Of a stretch of DNA of 27,814 bases, positions 15,973 to 22,523 are shown piece after piece (positions within the stretch are counted from its first letter, which is position 1; every line of letters begins with the position of its first letter). This DNA comes from a virus. A program made the translations under genes and the position numbers. The stretch covers positions 1 to 27,814 of IMG/VR virus record IMGVR_UViG_3300047392_000154; one strand, written 5' to 3'. Under the pieces are notes generated by a model, which searched no databases, was not told where the DNA came from, and was given only the letters and a program-made list of their open reading frames with translations.

Positions 15973-16250
15973 TAGTAGTCAAGCCATTTTTCAATTATCA
16001 GAGTGATGGCGCCGCTTGCGAACATAAAGACCAAGGAATATACACCAACCCCAGAATATAACAAGACCAATAAAGTACTCCATTGTGATAAACAAAAGCT
16101 ACAATTAAATGGCTTTCTTTCTACGTCTAGGTTTGTCAGTACTTTGAATATTTTCAGTATCTTGTGATACCACGGGTTCCGAAGCAACGACACTATGGTC
16201 AATGACGTTGATGTGCTCAAGGCTAGACTCAGTAATAATTGGTTTAACAT
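15972..16250 (-). CDS. Small membrane protein with a CxxCLSxW motif, overlapping the upstream gene
   Basis: The product has 92 residues. A hydrophobic N-terminal segment (LNQLLLSLALSTSTSLTIVSLL) is followed by a basic linker, KPFNCSFCLSQW at about 47-58, and a second hydrophobic segment (STLLVLLYSGVGVYSLVFMF). A basic linker, CxxCLSxW and then a membrane span is a pattern I recall in small phage membrane proteins of unknown function. The first 48 or so codons overlap the previous gene out of frame by 146 nt. I keep the long start because both halves fit the pattern, but no ATG lies nearer the motif, and a non-ATG internal start is possible. Its stop is coupled to the next start. Confidence 0.6.
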   Translation of the reverse strand: MLNQLLLSLALSTSTSLTIVSLLRNPWYHKILKIFKVLTNLDVERKPFNCSFCLSQWSTLLVLLYSGVGVYSLVFMFASGAITLIIEKWLDY

Positions 16251-16440
16251 TTTCTTCTGCTTTTTTTACATTTAAAAATTCAACTTCAACATCAGCGCCT
16301 ACATTATACTTCTTGCGCCAAAATTCGATGTTGCGTTCTAATCTGTTTTCGTCTGATCTAAATTCTAAATCAGTTCCTGTGAATTTCCATTGAATTCTGT
16401 TGTCGATGACGTCTTTACCGTCTACAATAAATTTAAACAT
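16105..16440 (-). CDS. Unknown protein with acidic linker and basic C-terminal tail
   Basis: The product has 111 residues. Residues 1-60 look like a small alpha/beta domain (MFKFIVDGKDVI, then QWKFTGTDLEF and RNIEFWRKKYNVGADVEVEFL). Residues 61-100 are acidic and Ser/Val-rich and probably disordered. The end is strongly basic (KPRRRKKAI). The last 48 or so codons also encode the start of the membrane protein at 15972-16250 in another frame. A folded core with a tolerant, disordered tail is what one expects where two genes overlap. It follows the sigma-like gene after 38 nt. No function is recognised. Confidence 0.6.
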   Translation of the reverse strand: MFKFIVDGKDVIDNRIQWKFTGTDLEFRSDENRLERNIEFWRKKYNVGADVEVEFLNVKKAEENVKPIITESSLEHINVIDHSVVASEPVVSQDTENIQSTDKPRRRKKAI

Positions 16441-16478
16441 AGTAATTTGGTTTATTTTTAATATTTATCCTAATTAAT

Positions 16479-16949
16479 TTATAGGTTTTGTTTGATGTGC
16501 TTGCGTACGCGTTTAATAGTTAGTGCGATTGATGTTCTGGGAATTCCCGTTTCTTTGCTGAGTGTTGAATAGTTATGATCACCTTCTGCAAAGAGTCTAA
16601 ATAATTCTCGATCATACCAAGGCAAAGAGTCTATTAAATAATTAACTTTATCTATGTCTAGTTTTGATGTTTCACTCTCTGGTTTATCATGACACTCTAA
16701 CTCTGCATGTTGTTTTACAAATTGACGATGAAATGGACCTGTTTGACTTCGCCATTGAGTCATGAGTATTCTAATCAAGTAAAATCGTGCACCACCAGAG
16801 TCTATAATATCTTGAAGATTTTTTTTAGTAGATAACTCTTCGATACCATAGTGCAGTAGATCTAATGCAAGATCATGATTACCTGTGATTTTATTAGCTG
16901 CTTCAACTAATGCATCGTAATCATTAGCAAGATATTGGTTAAAATTCAA
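16479..16949 (-). CDS. Sigma-factor-like HTH protein (TTG start)
   Basis: The product has 156 residues. Residues about 11-75 form helices resembling sigma region 2 (HDLALDLLHYGIEELS, then FYLIRILMTQWRS). Residues about 102-154 form a helix-turn-helix like region 4: LPWYDRELFRLFAEGDHNYS, then KETGIPRTSIALTIKRVRKHI. Such short sigma-like proteins occur in Bacteroidota phages and may redirect host polymerase to late promoters; a packaging-related DNA-binding role is an alternative. No ATG precedes the domain in frame: a TAG lies four codons upstream and TTG at 16947-16949 is the best start. A terminator hairpin lies just upstream, so the promoter must lie close. Confidence 0.6.
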   Translation of the reverse strand: MNFNQYLANDYDALVEAANKITGNHDLALDLLHYGIEELSTKKNLQDIIDSGGARFYLIRILMTQWRSQTGPFHRQFVKQHAELECHDKPESETSKLDIDKVNYLIDSLPWYDRELFRLFAEGDHNYSTLSKETGIPRTSIALTIKRVRKHIKQNL

Positions 16950-16972
16950 ATGTAGAAGCTATTTTTAAAACT

Positions 16973-17008
16973 AAAATGAGGCATAATGTATATATCATGC
17001 CTCATTTT
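16973..17008 (-). terminator. Strong hairpin after the TerS-like gene
   Basis: AAAATGAGGCAT (16973-16984) and ATGCCTCATTTT (16997-17008) form a perfect 12-bp stem around a 12-nt AT loop, followed on the minus strand by AGTTTTAAAAA. It lies 8 nt past the TerS-like stop and closes the portal-connector-TerS transcript. The run of A on one side and T on the other may allow use in both directions. Confidence 0.75.
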
Positions 17009-17015
17009 TTAGTTA

Positions 17016-17324
17016 TTAGTCCTCTTTTTTCGGTGGAATAATGATGTTCAAAGGACTATCTATAGTCATATCGGTTTCTGATTTCTTTGGTATCACAAAT
17101 GGTGATAGTTTAATTAGGAAATCTAGTGCACCTTTCGGATCCTCTGCTGCAGTTTGATTTAACCAGTTTTGTATGTTCTGTAAATTACCTTCTAGTAATT
17201 CTAAATAGAACTCTTTTACTCTGGCTGTACTAACATTTTTGGATCCAACTGGTCGACCAGTAGGATTACCTGAATAACCTTTAACAAAGTTAGGATTCCC
17301 CGGTCTTTTTTTGTGTTCTTCCAT
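17016..17324 (-). CDS. DUF5681-type protein, probable terminase small subunit
   Basis: The product has 102 residues. The N-terminus holds GYSGNPTGRPVGSKN (about 16-30), the hallmark of DUF5681 proteins, often encoded near phage terminases. Residues 34-75 form helices (VKEFYLELLEGNLQNIQNWL, then GALDFLIKLSPF). The end is Pro/Lys-rich (IIPPKKED). It lies between the connector and the sigma-like gene in the packaging block, and no other TerS candidate is visible, so a DNA-recognition role for packaging is likely though unproven. The start overlaps a possible 52-residue gene by 35 nt. Confidence 0.6.
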   Translation of the reverse strand: MEEHKKRPGNPNFVKGYSGNPTGRPVGSKNVSTARVKEFYLELLEGNLQNIQNWLNQTAAEDPKGALDFLIKLSPFVIPKKSETDMTIDSPLNIIIPPKKED

Positions 17325-17448
17325 GTTGATCTAAATATTGTTTTAATAGTTTCGCATTCTGTGCAGTTCTGGGATACTCTCTGCTCAGTTTAACCACTTT
17401 GCCGATAGATTTATTATCTAGAACTTTTTTGTTTGCTCTTGAGCTCAT
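17290..17448 (-). CDS. Possible small basic protein (52 residues)
   Basis: An ATG at 17446-17448 opens 52 codons, starting MSSRANKKVLDNKSIGKVVK and ending KTGES. The product is rich in Lys and Arg and looks helical (PRTAQNAKLLKQYLDQHG). It would fill the otherwise empty 135-nt gap between the connector and TerS-like genes and overlap the latter by 35 nt. In such a tightly packed genome a gap this size usually holds a gene. There is no family match and the length is close to chance, so this is only moderately supported. Confidence 0.45.
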   Translation of the reverse strand: MSSRANKKVLDNKSIGKVVKLSREYPRTAQNAKLLKQYLDQHGRTQKKTGES

Positions 17449-17459
17449 ATGTGAGTTTA

Positions 17460-18110
17460 TTAGTTTAATGGTTGATCGCAGTTACCACATGGTTGTTCAT
17501 TAACTCCATAGCCACCCCAACCACCAGCTCCACCTGGTGATGTACCAGTTCCGTATGGATAATTGCGATATTTTTTCCAGTTAAAGAACTGTGAGTTAGT
17601 TTGAATACCTGAAAAATATGGTTTCTTTGTATCTGGTGCTTGTTCACCATTTCTGGAATTCCATGTTGCGTATGCTGGATACAAACCTAAATTAAAAGCC
17701 AAATATCTTTGCATTTGCTCAACATAACTCTCAGCTACTTCTCTAACATTAGTTTGCAAGAATTTAACTTCGTCTAATTCTACCGATGGTGCATTCTCTG
17801 AGTTTGGTTTCAAGATTGATTTGTTAAAGATCTTGTAGGCCAAAAAGGGTATCGCGTGGTAAAATGAATAGTTAACTAAAATAGGACCAACAAAATCATC
17901 TAGTAACAAACGATTTGGTGCTGAAATTACATTATTTTTAATCTGTTCAACTAGTTGATTGTAGAATGTACCACCTAAATAGTTGCGCAAGTAAATTTCT
18001 TGTGCTTGTAATACGTATGGTACCAAGTCTTTAGGAGATACAGATTCATGAATTGAAGTATAACTTTTTAGCTTTTCTTCAGAGACCATTAGGACATTAT
18101 ATGATGACAT
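17460..18110 (-). CDS. Head-tail connector / adaptor protein
   Basis: The product has 216 residues and is helical. It includes QAQEIYLRNYLGGTFYNQLVEQ (around residues 31-52) and a helical core with YSFYHAIPFLAYKIFNKS (around 81-98). It ends in a Gly/Tyr/Pro-rich tail (GTGTSPGGAGGWGGYG) with CGNC near the C-terminus. The YLRNYLGG..Y..L pattern matches proteins found after portals in Bacteroidota phages and fits a head-tail adaptor with helices that pack on the portal ring. It starts 17 nt after the portal stop. The exact connector type is uncertain. Confidence 0.58.
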   Translation of the reverse strand: MSSYNVLMVSEEKLKSYTSIHESVSPKDLVPYVLQAQEIYLRNYLGGTFYNQLVEQIKNNVISAPNRLLLDDFVGPILVNYSFYHAIPFLAYKIFNKSILKPNSENAPSVELDEVKFLQTNVREVAESYVEQMQRYLAFNLGLYPAYATWNSRNGEQAPDTKKPYFSGIQTNSQFFNWKKYRNYPYGTGTSPGGAGGWGGYGVNEQPCGNCDQPLN

Positions 18111-18127
18111 CTTGTAGTTTTTATTTT

Positions 18128-19282
18128 TTATACAACTGCTTTGGCTACTTCCATTGAGGCTGCATCGATTAATTTGTTTTGTTCAATGTATAATTCAACT
18201 GTTTCATATCCTCTGTAATACATTAAAGTGTCTAATGTTTTTAACATTGTCTTTTGTAATGGTTTAATTACTGTTGAAATAAAGTGAGCGTATGCTACTT
18301 CGATCTCGTTAGCATTTGAATTAAAACCACCTGATCCACCTTGATGGTAAAGACCTAATAACAATGGACTTGTAATTCTATGACCAGTTAAAATTCTTGA
18401 GCTGATTCTAGACTCTAGGTTTACGTAGTAGTCATCATTAGCAGATTCTATTGGTGTTACAGTTGGAGCGTGATCAGCGTCATCAGAGAAAGCAATAAAA
18501 GCTTTTCCAGCATTATCAGATCCTCTGAATGACATAGTCAATTCATCATAAATAGTTTGTCTTGCTTCAGGATCAGGAATACCATTATTCATTGAGATAA
18601 ATAAACCTGGATTTAAACCATTGGCTAAATTCGATAAATGGAATTTTGAAACTTCAACATCAATCTGAATATCGTTTAATGATCCAGCGTATGAAGGTAG
18701 TGGATAAAACAATGCACCTGGTTCATAATCAAAGCAATACATAACTTGAGATGGATGTGTATCAGCACATGAAGGATCAAATGCTTTGTATTCTATAGGT
18801 CTAAACTTTCTAAATTGGTTCCAATCTGAAGAGTAATAGTAGTATTCTGGTTTATCGATATCTGGCACATGAATACCTGATCTAACCTTTGTAAAGTCCA
18901 TGTGATAGATTTCTGCAATTGTTTCACCGTCATTTGCCCATATAACATTAAATGCATAACCACCAAAGGTTAAATAGTCTAACGCAGCTTTCTCAAACAC
19001 ATCATTCCAGCTTTCAGTTGGATTTGCTCTCTTTAACAAGTAGTTGTCTTTTTCATCTTTAGTGCGAAGACCTTGACCAATTACACCATCTAATTTACTC
19101 ATGATAGCTGTACGGTTCATTGCTGACTTTTGAAACAAACCAGCTACAAAACCTGGCCAATCATTGGCTAAACCATAATCGATCCACTTTTTACCAGCTC
19201 TTTCAACAAAGATTGGTAATTCAACTTGTACTCTGTCAACGTTAAACGCGAAAAAGTTTTTATTATTTGATAATTCTGCCAT
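18128..19282 (-). CDS. Portal protein
   Basis: The product has 384 residues. It begins with a short beta region (NKNFFAFNVDRVQVELP), a helical region with FQKSAMNRTAIMSKLDGVIGQG (about 51-72) and a wing-like region with strands. Landmarks include ALDYLTFGGYAFNVIW (about 100-115), PSYAGSLNDIQID (about 196-208) and GHRITSPLLLGL (about 302-313). A long C-terminal helix follows (TVIKPLQKTMLKTLDTLM). Length and motif order match the dodecameric portals of Bacteroidota siphoviruses, through which DNA enters the head. The slot before connector and TerS genes agrees. The C-terminus stays helical and lacks an extended barrel. Confidence 0.82.
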   Translation of the reverse strand: MAELSNNKNFFAFNVDRVQVELPIFVERAGKKWIDYGLANDWPGFVAGLFQKSAMNRTAIMSKLDGVIGQGLRTKDEKDNYLLKRANPTESWNDVFEKAALDYLTFGGYAFNVIWANDGETIAEIYHMDFTKVRSGIHVPDIDKPEYYYYSSDWNQFRKFRPIEYKAFDPSCADTHPSQVMYCFDYEPGALFYPLPSYAGSLNDIQIDVEVSKFHLSNLANGLNPGLFISMNNGIPDPEARQTIYDELTMSFRGSDNAGKAFIAFSDDADHAPTVTPIESANDDYYVNLESRISSRILTGHRITSPLLLGLYHQGGSGGFNSNANEIEVAYAHFISTVIKPLQKTMLKTLDTLMYYRGYETVELYIEQNKLIDAASMEVAKAVV

Positions 19283-19304
19283 TATAATGGTTGTGTGTTT
19301 ATTT

Positions 19305-19312
19305 TAAATATA
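19305..19312 (-). promoter_or_regulatory. TATATTTA promoter-like element before portal
   Basis: TATATTTA on the minus strand ends 22 nt before the portal ATG. TTTTTG lies 17 nt further upstream, so the pair resembles the Bacteroidota consensus (TTTG, then TAnnTTTG). It is in the 55-nt gap after the small gene at 19338. Confidence 0.45.
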
Positions 19313-19337
19313 TGAATGTGCTAAACTGACAAAAATA

Positions 19338-19577
19338 TTAGAATTCTTCGTCAAAATACTGTTCAAAGTCTCTGAGGATAGTTGAAAATTCAAAAGCTTC
19401 CTCTCTAATGGTTTTAGCCATAACATAATCAAAGACTTGTCTTTGCGGTATGTCTAAATGTAGGGCTTCGTTATTAAAAAAGGCATATAAAGCATTATAA
19501 ATATCTATGCGTTCTGAGTCTGTCATACCTAGATATTGATCATAGGTAAAGTTTATTTCAAGATTAACTATTTCCAT
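19338..19577 (-). CDS. Small acidic protein of unknown function
   Basis: The product has 79 residues from the ATG at 19575-19577; an upstream TTG in frame is less likely. The protein is acidic and helical: ITYDQ-like start (MEIVNLEINFTYDQYLGMTD), then RIDIYNALYAFFNNEAL and a tail ending DFEQYFDEEF. The start overlaps the end of the preceding gene by 14 nt, so translation is coupled. No family is recognised. It is the last gene before the portal promoter-like site. Confidence 0.6.
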   Translation of the reverse strand: MEIVNLEINFTYDQYLGMTDSERIDIYNALYAFFNNEALHLDIPQRQVFDYVMAKTIREEAFEFSTILRDFEQYFDEEF

Positions 19578-20250
19578 CTTTTTTGTTTTTTTTCTCAAGA
19601 TACTTTAAACGCTTTTGTTCTAATACCTCAGTTCTTTTTGATTGATAATATGTTTGACCATATTGTTTTAAATTTTGTTCTACTATTGGTTTATTAATAA
19701 TAGACTCTAAATCTTTTGTATCTATAAACTTTAAACCTAATCTATCTGTATAAATTGTAGGTATAATGTGAGTCGTTGCCTTCTTTTCTTTGCCTCTATA
19801 CTTTAAAGTGTTTTCAGAAGATTCATACTCTCTAATTTTATTTATTACAGTTATTTCAGTATTCTCATCTACGTTAGCTAAACGACCCATTAAATACGTC
19901 CATATGAGTGTGCCTTCTAACGATAAATCATAACCTATGGTTTCTGTATACAAAGCCCTTCTGTCTACACCAGCCATACGAGATGCAGCTAGGCGTATAG
20001 TGGTTTTACTATGTACACCTTTAGCTACATCTAAAATACCAAGTGTCTTTAATTTTTTAATATCTAAATAGTTTTGACCTTGTGGTCCTGTGTGATTAAC
20101 TCTGATCAAGTCTTCGTTATAGAATTCTAAATAGGTTTCTGGTCCATATATGTAGGCTAAAGCTGTGACTAAAGCAACTGTGAGAACTTGACCTTCGGGT
20201 GGTGTACTTTGTAACCACATGGCGTAACAACTTGGAATGTATATTTTCAT
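19564..20250 (-). CDS. Unknown protein, possibly DNA-binding
   Basis: The product has 228 residues. Residues 1-100 are alpha/beta and contain ALVTALAYIYG and YLDIKKLKTLGILDVAKG, the latter resembling a winged-helix turn followed by a basic helix (TTIRLAASRMAGVDRRAL). Residues 135-228 are charged and end in a highly basic tail (RTEVLEQKRLKYLEKKNKKDGNS). A nucleic-acid-binding role is plausible from the basic tail and the helix-turn-helix-like region, but no named family is recognised. The gene lies between the HNH gene and the portal block. Confidence 0.55.
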   Translation of the reverse strand: MKIYIPSCYAMWLQSTPPEGQVLTVALVTALAYIYGPETYLEFYNEDLIRVNHTGPQGQNYLDIKKLKTLGILDVAKGVHSKTTIRLAASRMAGVDRRALYTETIGYDLSLEGTLIWTYLMGRLANVDENTEITVINKIREYESSENTLKYRGKEKKATTHIIPTIYTDRLGLKFIDTKDLESIINKPIVEQNLKQYGQTYYQSKRTEVLEQKRLKYLEKKNKKDGNS

Positions 20251-20253
20251 TTA

Positions 20254-20664
20254 TTAATTCGTTATAAAGTATTTATTCTTTCTACGAGGACCATACTTTT
20301 GGCCTTTTCTGTGACCAATGCCATCTGACCAAATTAGATTACTCACATGTGTGTTTTCTAGGTCGCCATCGATAAAAAGAACTAGTCTCAAATTTTGTGG
20401 GTTAGGGATAAAATGTTGAGCCACTAATCTGTGAATATACTCACCTGTAGGTATACACAAGTACTTTTTACTTTTACCTTTCCAGTATTGATTGACTTCG
20501 ATAGACTTGACTAATTGACCTTCAAGGTCATAGTACTCTCGTTTAACATAACCATGGTCCGAGATAAACCATTTAGTGGTGCCAAAGTGTCTATTTTCAT
20601 TGCGACCATTTTGAATCCATGGTATCTCATTAAATTGTTTCCAGTTTTCTTGTTGTGCCTTCAT
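20254..20664 (-). CDS. HNH-type protein lacking the usual catalytic His
   Basis: The product has 136 residues. An N-terminal region resembles the NUMOD-type start of phage HNH nucleases (WKQFNEIPWIQNG). The HNH_3-type core shows IHRLVAQHFIPNP (77-89), then VLFIDGDLENTHVSNLIW (95-112). His78, Asp99, Asn104 and Asn109 are where the family needs them. The family usually has NHIDG; here the central His is Phe97, so cleavage may be lost. It is free-standing between the helicase gene and the next gene (20254 to 20250). It could be a decayed homing endonuclease or a repurposed DNA-binding protein. No intron or intein is seen nearby. Confidence 0.72.
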   Translation of the reverse strand: MKAQQENWKQFNEIPWIQNGRNENRHFGTTKWFISDHGYVKREYYDLEGQLVKSIEVNQYWKGKSKKYLCIPTGEYIHRLVAQHFIPNPQNLRLVLFIDGDLENTHVSNLIWSDGIGHRKGQKYGPRRKNKYFITN

Positions 20665-20706
20665 AAATTTTAATTTTATTGTTGTTTATATTTCTTTCAA
20701 TATATA

Positions 20707-22011
20707 TTATAATCCAAATTGTACATCGTTTACTTCTAGTCCAGGACGCTGAGTCAATATATGATCTGCAGTCCAAACAAAGCTCATACGATCTCCTTTT
20801 CTCAGTTTACCATACTTTTGTTTTTGTACAGTTAAAGTATAGGTACCTAATTGAGTATTTTTATCTAATTGTTTTGGTATATCGCCTGATGGATACTGTA
20901 ATTGTACAGCCCAACAATAGTTAACGTGGTGTGTAGCTTCATATGCACCTGCAACATTGTGTAAATCTGGTGTTTGATTTGTATTAATTAGTCTATCTGA
21001 AGCCTCTCTATTTAATTGCATTGAAGTAATAACAATTTTATTTTGACTCATAGCTAATGATTTTAATTCTTGAAAGACTTTAGCTACTCTTTCCCATTCT
21101 GCTTTTAAATTACCACCAACATCTACTAGTTTAGCATAGTCAATTATAATAGCATCAAAACCAATTTCTGCTTTAGCTTCTTCTGTTTTTATTAGCTCAT
21201 TTAAAACCTCTATTTTAACACCAGCCCATTCTGCTACTATAAATTCACCATAATTATTGGCTTTTGCTATCTCTGCATATTTTTGACCTACTGTTGAGTA
21301 ACCATTAGCGATCTCTAACGCATACTCATCTTCTGACAAGCCTAAAGTCATTTGGTGTATTCTTCTAATGGTATCTTGGTGTGGCTCTTCCTGAGCCAAG
21401 AAAAGTACGTTCTGATGAGCTTTAATTAGTAACCATGACATCCAAGTTTTTAAAATGGTTTTACCTCCATTGGTCATAGTTATAAAAGCATAAAGTACTT
21501 TCTTTTTTAGAGGTACATTATTTTCTTTAAACCAATCAACTGCTAAATTGACTTCAGTCTCTTCAAGTCTTTGTAATGTCTGCCAATCTTTAATGTTAAC
21601 TGGTTTTGGCCACACAGAAGTGTCTTTCTTTAATTGTTCTAGTCTTCTTTCAAGGGCTTGAATAGTTTTTACTTCCTCTTCAGGTAAAGTACAAATCTGT
21701 TGCATGATTTTTCTAGAAGCTCTAGTTCTAGCCGCTTGTAGTTGTATCTGTTGACTAGTTAGGTCTAATTTAGAGGCTTTATTAACTTGTTTAAAAGACT
21801 CTTTAAAATGCGGTTGATCTACTTCTTTTAAAGTCTCTGTAATGGATCTATAAACTGATTCAAATGTAGGGGTAAATCCTGCCTCTTTTTGCTTTTTAAT
21901 TTCCTGTAAATGTATATGTTGATATGGATCTAATGCTTCTATAGGTATTTGATCTAACAACTCATAATTAGTGTAGGCTGCTTTGAGTAATTCTTCTGGT
22001 TTTAATGTCAT
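20707..22011 (-). CDS. DnaB-like replicative helicase
   Basis: The 434-residue product unwinds DNA at the fork. Residues 1-140 are helical, like a DnaB N-terminal and linker region. The RecA-like core has a Walker A-like ITMTNGGKT (177-185), QEEP (207-210) in the place of the catalytic Glu motif, Walker B IIIDYAKL (288-295) and TSMQLNRE (329-336), which matches the DnaB QLsR arm. The first Gly of the P-loop is Thr178, an unusual change, but the GKT part is intact. The gene follows the winged-helix gene after 17 nt and ends 42 nt before the HNH gene. It is the helicase of a compact primase-initiator-helicase module. Confidence 0.82.
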   Translation of the reverse strand: MTLKPEELLKAAYTNYELLDQIPIEALDPYQHIHLQEIKKQKEAGFTPTFESVYRSITETLKEVDQPHFKESFKQVNKASKLDLTSQQIQLQAARTRASRKIMQQICTLPEEEVKTIQALERRLEQLKKDTSVWPKPVNIKDWQTLQRLEETEVNLAVDWFKENNVPLKKKVLYAFITMTNGGKTILKTWMSWLLIKAHQNVLFLAQEEPHQDTIRRIHQMTLGLSEDEYALEIANGYSTVGQKYAEIAKANNYGEFIVAEWAGVKIEVLNELIKTEEAKAEIGFDAIIIDYAKLVDVGGNLKAEWERVAKVFQELKSLAMSQNKIVITSMQLNREASDRLINTNQTPDLHNVAGAYEATHHVNYCWAVQLQYPSGDIPKQLDKNTQLGTYTLTVQKQKYGKLRKGDRMSFVWTADHILTQRPGLEVNDVQFGL

Positions 22012-22028
22012 ATTTTTATTTATTATTT

Positions 22029-22517
22029 TTATTTGTTTCCTTGTTTTAGTTTAATTATCTCTTCAGTAGACAAGGGTTTATAGGTGTTTAGGGTAGAGAT
22101 TGAAGAAGAGTGTGATGTGTTAACATCATCACTATTCTGGTTTATAATTCTTTTAGAATTATTTACCTGGTCCCTAGAGGACCAACCTTTAGCGCTTGAG
22201 GGACCAACCTTTTGCGCTCGAGGGACCAACCTTTTTGCTACATATTTCCTAGGAATGTTACCGTTTCGTTGATAATCTCTGACTACTGCGATTAGATTTT
22301 TCTCTACTAAATAGTCTAAAGCAGATTTTAATGTCCCTCTTTTTATGTTCCAATCTTCTGCAAATTGTTTTACATATAAATCCATACCATCTGCATGTTT
22401 AGTAAAATGTATAATAGCAGATAATGCAACCCACGCTGCAGTTCTGTGACTACGTTGCAAATCTTGCAATTCTTTTAATTCCAAAAGTTTATGATCAATA
22501 GTATAATTTACGTACAT
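22029..22517 (-). CDS. Winged-helix replication initiator-like protein containing an internal iteron array
   Basis: The product has 162 residues. Residues about 25-95 form a winged helix-turn-helix: RTAAWVALSAIIHFTKHADG, MDLYVKQFAEDWNIKRGTLK and ALDYLVEKNLIAVV. Residues about 95-127 are encoded by the 22-bp repeat element and are basic and irregular (KRLVPRAQKVGPSSAKGW). The rest is Ser/Asn-rich with a short C-terminal helix (TEEIIKLKQGNK). Position between primase and helicase and the split of DNA-binding domain plus linker plus short helicase-contact-like tail recall lambda O or DnaD-type initiators. The internal repeats could be the initiator's own binding site. No sequence-level family match is claimed. 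Confidence 0.68.
   Translation of the reverse strand: MYVNYTIDHKLLELKELQDLQRSHRTAAWVALSAIIHFTKHADGMDLYVKQFAEDWNIKRGTLKSALDYLVEKNLIAVVRDYQRNGNIPRKYVAKRLVPRAQKVGPSSAKGWSSRDQVNNSKRIINQNSDDVNTSHSSSISTLNTYKPLSTEEIIKLKQGNK
22112..22132. repeat. Hairpin flanking copy B (counterpart of the terminator at copy A)
   Basis: GTGATG (22112-22117) pairs with CATCAC (22127-22132). An alternative inner pairing GATGT/ACATC also forms. It is in the same position relative to copy B as the terminator at 14216-14248 is to copy A, but has no T-run and is translated here. Confidence 0.55.
22138..22234. repeat. Iteron-like element, copy B (2.5 units, inside the winged-helix gene)
   Basis: The plus-strand order is AT-rich palindrome (ATAATTCT 22144-22151, AGAATTAT 22155-22162), GGTCC/GGACC arms, then units at 22179-22200 and 22201-22222 and a partial unit at 22223-22234. 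Bases 22138-22212 are identical to 14248-14322. The 22-bp spacing shifts frame each time: the repeats are read as RLVPRA, KVGPSS and KGWSS, so the encoded peptides differ while the DNA is conserved. Confidence 0.85.
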
Positions 22518-22523
22518 ATATTT

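Noticed and set aside
16250-16440. Sequencing frameshift joining the overlapping genes at 15972 and 16105
   Set aside because: Each has its own start, its own coherent composition and its own stop, and joining them gives no longer recognisable domain.
17465-17650. A 61-codon frame inside the connector gene
   Set aside because: It overlaps the Gly/Tyr-rich end of the connector in a different frame and has no family features.
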